NCBI GenBank assembly: GCA_002633005.1
Contig: NMRA01000111.1
Span: 464,866-528,865, forward strand
Source of the DNA: Phoronis australis
Lineage: Eukaryota; Phoronida; Phoronidae
Direction: 5' to 3'
Length of the DNA stretch: 64,000 nucleotides
The translations under genes were made by a program, and so were the position numbers. Each line of letters begins with the position of its first letter. Positions within the stretch are counted from its first letter, which is position 1. This document shows positions 38,201-50,200 of this stretch, piece by piece. The notes under the pieces were generated by a model. That model saw only the letters and a list, made by a program, of their open reading frames with translations, was not told the origin of the DNA and did not search any database.

Positions 38201-41200
38201 GATGGGAAATAAATACCTAACGATTACTTTCTTTTTATTTTCCATCTTAAAGATTACATTAGTAGATGACATTAGCATGAGACGTGTCACAAATTCTGAA
38301 ATTTCCTTCACTTTGGAATTAGTGTGCTTTTTTACGTAAAAATTACCTTTTGAAAATGTGTGGTTCCACCCTCACTCCATACAGTTACTGTGGTTAATGA
38401 AGTCCATTTCGAAAGCTGACATTTACTACAAGTTTTAATTACATGTATGCACTAATGATCATGTAATGCAGGTATTTTCACAGTTTTGTCTTATCCATGT
38501 TTTGTCCCCCCCATTTTTGAGTCATTCGTTCCTACCGGCAGTCCAAGCATCCATTTGTATGTGTACAATCCGAAAACAAAGGCTTCTGAGATTTAATTCC
38601 TAACAACGGCACATCATAGTTTTGACAACGGATATTACGTGGCAGTCAATAAAAATAAGGAGACGTAACCTTCAGGTAATTGCTCTTTCACAGCAGGTGA
38701 AACGCCAACCTGCGGTCAACAGGTGGAGAAATAAGTATAATCTACTATTATCTGTATTAGTCTACGCAGATGTCAATGGACTGTAACTCAATCATCAAAG
38801 CCCGAATGCAAAATATCCCTACCCAAGTTTTTGCAATGGTTTCCAAGGTCTAGACATTAAGTACGACTTTGACACACATCAAACTGGTCAAGTTTTGTAC
38901 AATGTAATATGTGTAATATTATCCTCACGCTTTACCCGTAATCCACTGTTTTGGGCAGGTCGGTAATGGAATTTTCCTTGTTTCATTACACACATTTTCA
39001 TTTAAAAAAATAAACACATTGCGAATAAAATCATTTTGCGTTTCCGAAGGTCGATCGTGCGAGGGAATTTACTCAAACATTAACTTACGACAAATAGGCC
39101 ATTTGTCAAGAAACAGTTTAGCTCATCGTTTTATATACATATTCCATACACGAAATGCGTGGGCTCTAACAGAATGTTTCATAGGAAAATGCAGGAAATT
39201 TCATTAATTCTGTTCAACTCTAAACCTAGAAAATCTCATCCAATTTAACCCTTCCATACTTTCGGACACGGAATTTGGTGCAGTGTGATACTTACGAGCA
39301 TTCGAACAGTATCCACAGTATTTGGCGCACTTGTCTCTAGCCCATGGTTCAGTGCAGGAAGATTTCCCGTAATCTATGGAGTTGGGTTGCTTATCTTCGC
39401 AAGTTGCAAATTGCAAGTGAGATGCTCTAAGTAAGTGAGATGTTACATGTAGATTCACCAGGACAGACTGAGGCGGCACTTACGGACACATTGGCCACTC
39501 AATATTAAACACATTGATCTAGTCAACAAGATTCCATCTGCGACAGTTGTTTCCAGGGTATGACCGTTGGATTTACTAGATGTCCATTCAATGAGAGTAT
39601 TAATGGCGAATGATATATTTTTTCCACTTCACTGATGGATAAGTGACACCGAAGCATCCCCTTTGATAGCTGGTACCTCAAGATAACGTTCAGGTTATAT
39701 CCTGACACAAGCAGTTAAGACATATCTTACTGCCACTTTATAAAATCTGATTTTTGAGCGGCCAAGTGATAATTTCTGCCGTGCGACGAGCGCCGTTGGT
39801 CAGTGGTTATCAGGTACAGTGAATCGACGATTCTGACTAGAGGCACCACTAAGGGGGCTGAGCAAACTCTTTATTCTGAGAAAGGTTTATACGCTCAGAT
39901 GCTCTGGGGGCGATGGCGTCTTCTTTCACGATCGAAAATGGAGTATTCACATGCCACCATGAAGATTGGTAAGAAAAGAGATTAAGGCAATAAGACGACT
40001 GTCTCCGAGTACGAGGACATTCCATCTCAGAATGTTGTTTTGATGGCCGTGTGAAGCTGTGCAGTATCGTATTTTAGCAGCTGCTAGCTTCACGATGGAA
40101 TAGAAAATGCAAAACGCTGGCTGTAGAACTTGCAATGGCGATACACACCTAGTTTGATTTACCGGCCCGGACTCAATGACTGGCGGAGTGCTCAAACTTC
40201 AAAAGTTAATGTTATCTCCCAAATCGGAGTGATCTGGAGATACCTTTAAGTCATTGAATGGTTATTGGAGATAAGAATCTTTACCAAATAATATGTTACT
40301 ATGAGGTTTAAGTCACTGGACACAAATCTACAACTCTCACCAGAAAACGAGAGAAACGGAAAGTAATTACTACAGTACAAGCGCCTGAAGCAAAGCTAAA
40401 GAAATAAAAATATCTCTGCGGTCACAAAAACATGGCGAACTTCATTTCTTCTTGAGACGCAACGTCGTATTCGCACGGTCTTTTTGTCGATGGCAAAAAT
40501 CCTTCCCCTGGTCGTAGTTGACGCAGATGCATGCGTTCGTTCCCCCTGCTCATGACAAAGTGCCTCATTCAGTCCCATGTCCTATTGGCAACTACGCTCA
40601 GTTCCTCTCTATTGAATTTATTCTCGATGTTCCAATTTGAAAAGCATCATGGGAAAATTGTTATATCCTTAAACCGAGGCATTGTCTGAAAAAAAAGGAA
40701 GTTTGTGGATATTCTATTCCCTTGGCCAGCAATTTCGGAAGTGAGGACCCTTCCGTCAAAGGGGCTTAGGGCGAATGTTTGTGACTTTTTCAGTGAGAGG
40801 TCAAGTTTACACACAAATTCATGTGCCAAATATTTTACAGATATCCTTGTGGGAGCCGTTTGTGTGGGATAGGGAACTTTGTAAAACATTAATTAGGAAC
40901 TCAACTGGAAACTACAACGGTTTCACCCCAATAACATGGAATCTGAGATGCCAAACTGGCGCCACTGCCGTTTAAACTAAACCGATTTATGGGATTGGGC
41001 GCAGATTGAACAACTTTGCATAGCACGGTGGTCTGACCGTCGACGACTGACATTTCTCCGACAGCGATTATAATAAGGCTGGGAAAAAAGGTTCAGGATT
41101 TCTTTAAACAAAATAGACTTTAACAATAACAAAAAATCCATAATATCCATTTCAAGGCCAAATACATCCCCGGCAAAACTAATTTCATTGCCGATAAGTT

Positions 41201-44200
41201 GTCTCGCTTTCTTTTCCAGGATGCCTTTTCCATAACTCCATGGCTCTCTCCAACACCGACCACAGTTCCACAGCACCTCCTTACGTTCTGACTTCGCTCC
41301 TCCAGTCGTCCCTTGCCCCATCCACCATTTCAACTTACCGCGGCGCCCTTTCACATTTCCTCCATTACCATTCATCATCAGCATGCCCCTTGCCTGTGTT
41401 TCCCGTCTCCACATCGACCTTAGCTTCTTACATAGCACATCTCTTCTCGTCTGCCTTAACTGCATCTACCATTTCTACCTAGGTCTCCACCATCGGTTTC
41501 ATTCATAAACTGGACTCCTTGCCTGACCCTACCTCCGCTTTTCTGGTCAAGAAAATTCTGAAGAGGGTATCCAATTCGCGGCCATCCGTGGACACCCGGC
41601 TCCTCATAACTACACCGCCTTCTCAACGCCCTGCCCTCTGCTCTCAACTCTCATTTCCATGCATCTCTCTGTGCCGCTATGTTTTCCATCGCATTTCACG
41701 CCTTCCTTCGTGTTAGCGAATTTATTGTCGCCACCTCTTCCGCATCCCCATTCTCTGTCCTCCATGTCTCTGATGTCTCAGTCACTTCTTCGTCCATGTC
41801 TCTCACTATCTCCCACTTCACACATCACGATCACACCCCTAACATTCTCGTTATCCCCCGTTCTACGGGTCCCCATTGCCCTGTTGCAACCCTTCAACAC
41901 TACCTCACTCTCTCCAACCACTCCTCCGGCCCTCTCCCAGTTACCTAATGGTTCCCCCATACTTCGCTGTTACTTCACTCGCCACCTTAACTTGGTACTT
42001 GGGTGCGCCGGTCTCGATCCTCAACGCTATAAATCCCATAGTTTTCGCATTGGTGCAGCCACCTCCGCTGCTACCCTCCAAATTCCAGACTCCACCATTC
42101 AGCGTATGGGTCGCTGGAAGTCTGACGCGCTCAAGAACTACATTCGTCTCTCCTCTTTAAACTTGCCCGATGCTAACGTTCCCACTCCTTCATTGCCATG
42201 ATCATCCGCCACCCAGGGGCAGCTCTACAGTCGGTGCTTCCCCTGATTACACTGCCTCTTCATCCTGGGGGCGACTGTATTGCCAGTGCCCCCCCCTCAC
42301 TCTCCACTCCCCTGTCATTACGGGGCAACTGTATTGCCAGTGTCCCATTCATGGGCACCTGTATTGGCAGTGTCTCTTTCACTCACACCAATTATCACCC
42401 TCGGACGCCTGTATTGCCAGTGTCCCAATTCCCTTATTCCCCATTTTCATTGGCACGCCCTTTCCACTCACCTTTTTGGGGTTCTCCCTCCCGGGCTGTC
42501 TTTCCCGCCCCCTTTATATTTGTTGTTGGTTTACCTCATGCCCTATTATGGGTTATCCTCTACTTAGCATTTTTCCATACTTTTGCCGGGGCCTCCTTTT
42601 GCCATTACTTATCTGTATGTTGTTTGTATATGTCACCGTTTTTGTTTACTTATACCTATATAGACAGCATGCTTTGGCAGGTTGATATGTCCCTTATGTA
42701 TATTCCTTATTTTTTATCTATTCATATTAGCCTTATATTGCGCTGGGTTTCAATTACTATGGTTTCGACACCTTGTTTTGTCGCTCCATGATTTATTTTG
42801 TTTTTATTGTGTAATGCTACCTAGCTGTACCACTTCATGTTTGCATTTTCCTTTTACGGGCTTACTTTTGCCCCCTTTTTCTTATGCTACTTTTGTCAGC
42901 CTCGCTCGCTCTCCCTTGGGTGGGCGGATGCATCCTTCTGCTGCATCTGTGGCAGATTGTCACCCACCTTTACAGTTCAACATGTTATATAACTTTTGTA
43001 ATTACTGATATCTGTAGTAGTTTAGTTTGTCATAATATATATGACCTTTTATCTCAACTACATGCTTCCGTATCGCTTCGCAGTTAGCGCATATAAAAAA
43101 TATTAAGAGACACTGAAGAATTTTCACGCAGAGTTGATGCCAACAAGACTCCGTAAAGCGGAAAGGGATAACATTCATCAGTTGCACCATATTTTCAAAA
43201 GAGTTTGATAAAAGTAGCTGATGTGTAAATTTTCCAACACTGAATTTATTCACCTTATTCCAGTAGCTCATTCTACAGTTTGTCCAAATTCATACCGATG
43301 CCTCCCTACTAATTACTTATTTACTCTTTAAATGCATAATAAGCATTTCCGTGGGTTTCATCCTCACAAGTAGCGCAATAATGCGTGAACGACGTGGCCA
43401 TAAGTGTGCAGTGTTTCCGATTACCAGTCCATACCGATATTTACGGGAATTGTTTAAGTCGATCCGGAATTTTGTATCTCCACCGGTTCTTGAGCAATAT
43501 ACATTTAGATCGAAACTAATTTTCGCTTGAGTAAATTAAATATTCTAAAATTTTGGCATTTGTTTCTCCTAAAACGCTAAGCCAAAAACTCGTCGAGGAG
43601 CGTAATTTAATCAACTAATCGGTCTCCTGGACCAGCGTTTCAAAAACCCAGAGGAACGACTGGTGTGTAGCGCTTAAAAGTTATTGTTAAAAAAAAAAAC
43701 AATTGCGGGCGGTCTGATACACGTTGTACCAGATGTGCGCAGGTCACGCATATGGGCCCATTGCACTGATCATCTGAAACCATTTTTATGCTTTATTAAT
43801 ATATGGTTACAACCGAGCTGAGGAGCTAAAAACCTGGCTCAAGGGTTTCAGCAGTGTGACCTGGTGGGACTCGAAACCACGACCTCGAGTATAAAAAGCG
43901 GGCACTTATCAACCAGCCTCCTGTTCAGTAACGCTAGGACCTAGCTTAAAAGCAAGACTTTGCGAGATTACGCGAGATATTGCCGTGTATTTTAAAAAAG
44001 AGCACGTGACCTTGACTAGCTTTTGGCTAGGTCCTAGCGTCTACTGAACGCACGCCAGGTCACACTACCTCCTACTTAGTTATTGTTATTCAGCAATAAG
44101 TAATATGCACGTGCCGGAGGCAGCGTTGTAGTGAAGTCGTTGGTCTGCGTACAGAACCCACAAAATGCTGGGCAGTTTGTACGCGCCCACGGTTCGTAAT

Positions 44201-47200
44201 CTCCCGTACAAGCAGAACTGCCGAATGCTTGGCAATTGTTAATGGCGTCTTGGCAAGCTAGAAGTCAACGAAATTTGTGTCACGTTTGTTCAAGGTTGTT
44301 TTAGCAAAAAAATATAATAGTTATGAATATTGAATGCACATGTGTCGAGCTGTAGTAAAAATATATGACTTTAAATGTGATCGAACCAAACGGTTCAAGA
44401 AGCCTTCTAAGTCTAGATAGATTGGGTATAAGACACGTCATTCAAATTTTGACGGGCCACTGCAACCTAGCCCGACACAGACACATTACTGGGCATATGG
44501 GGAGTCCTGTGTGTCCTGAGTGTGGTACTGACGTAGAATCTCCTAAACACCTGGTAGAGTCTTGCCCAGCTTTTTATAGGCCAAGGAGCAACCTACTGGA
44601 TGGCACTGTTTCATGCCTACAACATATAGTGCATGGCAACAAATGGAAACGTCTGTCCGTTTCCTAAAGGAGACTGGCAAACTTGAAAACTTGCTTCACG
44701 AGGAGCCATAATTGGGGTCTCGTGCCTTTGCTCAGGTGTTTTGTGCAATGGTTCCAACCATGAGACCTGTGCACGTCTGATGCACCGCAAATGACATCAG
44801 ACCACCTGCTCTGTTTTTTTTTAATGGCATCACTGTTTCAATTATGCAATAAGAAAACCATAGCTCGGAGCAATAGAGCTGACGGTATACTGTTTTGCCG
44901 TATTTGTAAGTGGTCGTTTGTCACAAAAGGTGTGACCCTGCACAATCCAGTCGCCATCACTGCATCGCGACCAAAGCCCGTCGACTATCTGCTTCTTGGC
45001 AACTGTGTCGGGGTTTGTTTTTGAAAACTTCCCCGACTTCATTGCCGCGTGATTTGTTGTGGCGGGAAACATCAAGAGCCATCAATGATTAGCATGAGAA
45101 GCCTAAATGAAATACTGCTGTCTATCAGTAAAACAAAGTGTCAAATAAAACATGCACAGTGTATCTAAAAGCTCAAAGTACATTGCTAAGCGCGATTGTT
45201 CAAACCTGGTGGCGCAGACGTGGTCGTCGTCGTTGTTGTTGTTGTCACAGCAATACAATAGCCGCAGGTTAAATCACAATTACCCCATAGTCGCCAACAC
45301 AAGCCGAGGATGAATAGTCCTTGCAGTCTGTCCGTTTGTCTTCACACTTAGTTACTATCCACAGGCAGGGTAAGCAAATGGGTAATAAGCTTCGACAAGC
45401 AAAAGCCACATCACACTCTTACAACACACATTGCATTTAGTTCGTGGGCGTTGTAGTTTTACCTCATGAATACTAAATCAATTACCCTTCACTGGTATTC
45501 CTTTAACATACGCGCACCCAGGGGGTCGGGGTACTCGAACGCCCCCACCCAGCCCATTTCGCGACGTGGACAAAAAGGTCCGTCTCAGAGAAACAAAAAG
45601 TCCAAAGAAAACGAGACAAAAGTCCACTAAAGAGGCGCGAATGCACAGTCCATAGCTCTGAACCAAGTACTCCGTTTTTTTCTTTAGTGTTTTAGACACC
45701 CGATATTTTGTCAGTAAACTCTCCACTTTGTCAAAAATTCGAACCCTCCTATATCCTTTTGTATAACTAACTGTTTTAGCGACTATCTCAGTTCCCGTAA
45801 GTCACAAGTATAGTAGAGCGTATGCGCGCTTGCTTAAGTTTAAACATACGATAAAGAAGAGTGGACTGAGAGCAGGTGAACGCGGCAAATGATTTACTTA
45901 AAGTGATGTAAAAGCCTCTTATTCCAAGGTAAAAACATAGGCGGATTTAGGGGGGGGGGGGGCGNGTTTTAGTGTTGGGGGGAGGGGGGGGGGCTCAAAT
46001 CCAATTTCAAGTGTCAAATTCGGAACACGGCGCATTCGTAACGGAACTATGGCTAAGTATAGGCTCTCCCGCGATATCCCAGGCGACCGGCAGTGGCGCT
46101 GCACACTACGACTCCGTTTCCTTCGTCTGCTCCCCTGTGCAATGAAGAAAATTTACTTCATTTTTTAAAAAAAATGGAACCTGAATGACGATGAAAAACC
46201 AGAAGCTGCTGGTAAGATGTGAATTTTAATCGAAGCCTCAGTGAATCACTCAGAAACTCGCAATACTCTACTTGTTAAACCTTATCTTATTGCCAACACG
46301 AAAAACGGATTTGGTCTTTTGGGCATTTGAAAACTATTTTAAATACGCCAAATTTGTTAAGAATTGGTGGCACAAAATATAAAACTTGTAATATGCATCA
46401 CAAAAAGAAGTAGGTTTCGTGCGCAAACGCTGTGGACCATAAATAAGTAGGTCTCTTAGGTCTTAAGTTGTGTTGGTGTAGTGGTAACGCACGCTTGCCC
46501 TATCCGCCAGGTCGTGAGTTCGAGTCTTAGGTTCTTGCCTTTTGTTCTGTTCGACACGTTCTCCGTTTATTTTTTCTTTTTTGCCTCTTTTGTCTTCAGG
46601 AATCAAGTAAAGTGCTTAATTCTTAAAGGCAAAAACAGAAAAATTTCTTGGGCGGGTGCTATGCGCATCTACAATCGTGGTTCGGTTTGCGCAAATGCTT
46701 ACAGCCGGACAAAAAGTTCCCCCCCTTTGTGATATCCTAGATCCGCCACTGTTGAAAGCCTAACGTATGTAAAGCAGGGGGATGAACCTGGATGAATGAA
46801 TGACTCACTAAACGCTGCCTACAAACGTGACCAATGAGCACTGTTCTGTTACTCTCCTTTTATATCCTCTTAGTGTAGTGGTTCTAAATAAACTAGTTTC
46901 GGGTGTATTCAATTCATGCAAAGATATCTGAATGCCGTCAGAAAGAAATGACGGCAATTAAGCTAATGTGATGAAACTAAAAAATACAGCTGGAGACCAA
47001 CTTACGTGTTGAGGGGGTTGTAGCTCCCGGGGGTGTCGTGGTTACTGCAGCCACGCCAGAGTCGCCACAGTAACCGCAGAACACGGGACAGGTAACACGA
47101 GCCCAAGGTTCAAAGTCTAAGTAGCAAGCTGACTTGCCGAAGGTATGACAATCTTCCAAATGGTCTCTACAAGAAGCTGCAACAAGAATACAGAGAGTAT

Positions 47201-50200
47201 CGACATGCACCCAACGAGTTCATGGCAAATGGCAAAGCTACTGCATGGGCGGCGCACCATAGGCGACAGTGGGATATAGCCTTCCACTTTTTTCAGTGCT
47301 GCGCAGTCCATGTACTGGTGAAATTAAAATCGAAAATAGGGAAGTGCAGCGCTACTCATATTGCAGGTAAATCTTGAGCGCCTCTTCTAACAAGCTAACT
47401 GAAGTTCATTTTTCGCTTTAACTCTAACACCTATTTTTAGTTTTGACTTTTAAAAGACGAATCTTATATAAAAATCTTAATAGTGTTTAATGTTTCGGTG
47501 TTAATTTGAATCAACTCTCGCCGTGTATTAAATCGATCTAAGTTTTCAAAATGGCCCCAATTATACACAAATAATCTTTTTTCAAAAGCTGTATAAAAGC
47601 GATCTACGGCCAAATTTAACTTTTTATTAAACCACAATTGCACGGGACCTGGTTCCCCTGTACTCGAAATTGGTTTCGAAGCTTGACCACTCGCATGGCA
47701 TGCTTCAAATAAACATGCACCTATGTATATTACTCGAAAACTACCGTATAACTTCTTAATTTCGAGTGCTTACTCTGATTGTACCGTAGTTGTCCAGTGG
47801 ACCGACATCCTTCAAGTTCCAGGAATTCTCTAACCAACAGCATCAGGCTTACTGAGTCTTATGATTTTTTATGATACTTGGAAACTGACAGAGGGCATTG
47901 CAGACTCGCGTGCTGTGTGAATAAGTGCGCGCACTTTGCATTTTAGCACTAGCTTTTCTTTTTTGAATTGTGACCTCTTCGCAATGTCTTACTTTGATCT
48001 CCGTTTACTCATGCATTTTTAAACTAAGATGCCGAAATGCCAGCTTCCTTCGAGCTTACATTCTGTAGTTCAGAAGTCGCCAATCAAGAGAAGATTAAAA
48101 AGGTAAAATTAATGACCTACTGTAGCTTCATGTACACTAAACTCTATTAACAAAACCAGAAAACAGGGACAAAAATCGTATAAAGCACTAAAGATGTAAT
48201 ATAACAGGTTTGTTACGGTGGTATATTTTTCAAACTGGGTTAATAATACAGAACAAAAAGAATGCCAGTGTTTAGAATGCAAACTAAAATACGCGTATGC
48301 ATGCTTACATGCAGTCGTCACGGTAGTTGGTGTCGTCACGGTGGTTGTCTCTGAAAAGAAGATGTTTCGAAAAAATAGTACAACTTAGGAGTTTTGGGCA
48401 CTAAGATCACTGGAGGCGACACTAAAACCTGTCATCTAGCACTGTTGCAAATTAAAGTATTAATACATGGACTTCAACGGCTCCCAACCTAGTTTTGATA
48501 TTTCACACTTTTCTAAATTTTCCTCTCGTGTGATGGCGCTGCGAAGGAAGCTTACCGCCTAATCCTGTAGGAGCACTTCGATTAAAACATGGAATTGCTA
48601 CATGAGTTAATCACGACAGTAAACAGGATTTTTCGAACATAAATGTAATGTTTTGGGTAATCTGACAATTTTCATCTTTTCACGTGTAGTCATAAGGCAA
48701 GCTTTCGCTCACTGCGAATACAGGCTATCTAAAAAGATGGCGTTGTAGCACACTTTGGAAGTTGTACACATCAAAAATAGATTTAAACACTTTTACGACC
48801 TGGAGTGCGCGTTCAGCGAGTATTTGCAACACTAAGCAAACCTTGTCGTTTTAGTGACTCAGAAAAAACCCGCATTCTGGCCAATGGGAAATGCTCACGG
48901 TTGCCAGTCATGTAAGTGTGTAATTTTAACAGTTACATTCAAATGAAATCAGAAACCCGGAATAGTTCCGGATATGTCGCCATGTTGTAAACACGTTTGG
49001 AATGGAATTTTCTGTAGAACAGCGATCAGACTGAGCAGACTTAGCGAAAGTCGTTAATACATTTAAGTCGCCATCAAGAATAAGTTAGATTAAGTCTTTG
49101 TTTGACGTTGCATTTGGGTTGTGTCTGCCACCTTTGGAGTTAACATTCTGGAAAAATTGATTATTTGGTCAGTACGTTATAACGAGTTAGCTAAGTCCTT
49201 TTAACAAGATAGTGAACAGTTTCAACGAGATAATCGCCACTTTTTCAGTTAAAGCTCCGCCGTTAATGCAACTACCCAAGGCGAATCACTGCCTTAAACG
49301 TTCTTGCCACACCTTTGCAGCCCTATCTCAGCTTGTAGGCATGATGAAACATTTACGAATATTACATATACACACACGCACGGACGCACGCACGTACACA
49401 CAAACACACATACACACACAAACATGTGATACAAATTATTTCATCTCCACACGTTAGCGCCGTTGAATGCTACTTTAGAGCGTTGGTTTCAACATAGAAG
49501 AAATAGGTGGAATGAGAGAAAACCAGTAGTTTACTGAGTTGAAGCAGTCACGTGGTTTAGCCAGATAATGTTCTATTTCACAACCTGGTTTGGAAAATGA
49601 AGATCTGACTATGCTGGAGTTTGTGACCCCTTTGTAGAGTTGATTTTTGGAGAGCTAATCGAGTGGAAAGGCTGTTTTCAGTAATCTAATTGCAACTTTT
49701 TAAATTCAGTGTGGACTCTCCAGAACTTAATTAGAGAGATAGGAACAACACACTGTCAATAGCAACATTCAACAAAGTACCGAAGGGAAGACCACCGCGC
49801 TGTGTTTTGGTTGATCGCTTGCGAAGAAATGATGCTGATAAGAGCTTCGAAAACTATTTAAGATTCAGACAGCAGTGGGCACTAGAGAGACACGTGTGAC
49901 AGCGGTGACTAAACTTCTGACATCGCAAAGTACATGATAGAGGCGATTGAAAAGTCAATCAATCTAATTTAAGCACATCTAAAATGAGCGCCGAAGTGTC
50001 CTGGCAGACCCTTAAAATGCCTGATAAGTTTTAAATCAGGGATCCAAAGACAACCGGTAACCAAATTGCATTCCGTTTACTGCTTAGCTCTGTGTAGGCA
50101 TTTAGGCAAGATAACCGTAGTTAAGGATTAAAAATTACAATCCGAGTGCGATTCATTTTTTGTATTCAATTAAGAACCAGTCTTAAAAACTAGGAATTTT

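Noticed and set aside
40977-41465. 162-codon minus-strand open frame
   Set aside because: It is the antisense of the DIRS-like recombinase and RNase H region; the plus-strand motifs explain the sequence.
42198-42791. Overlapping plus-strand open frames of up to 197 codons
   Set aside because: They are low-complexity translations of a T/C-rich retroelement tail, with repeated CIASV/CQCP from the repeat core, and no domain.
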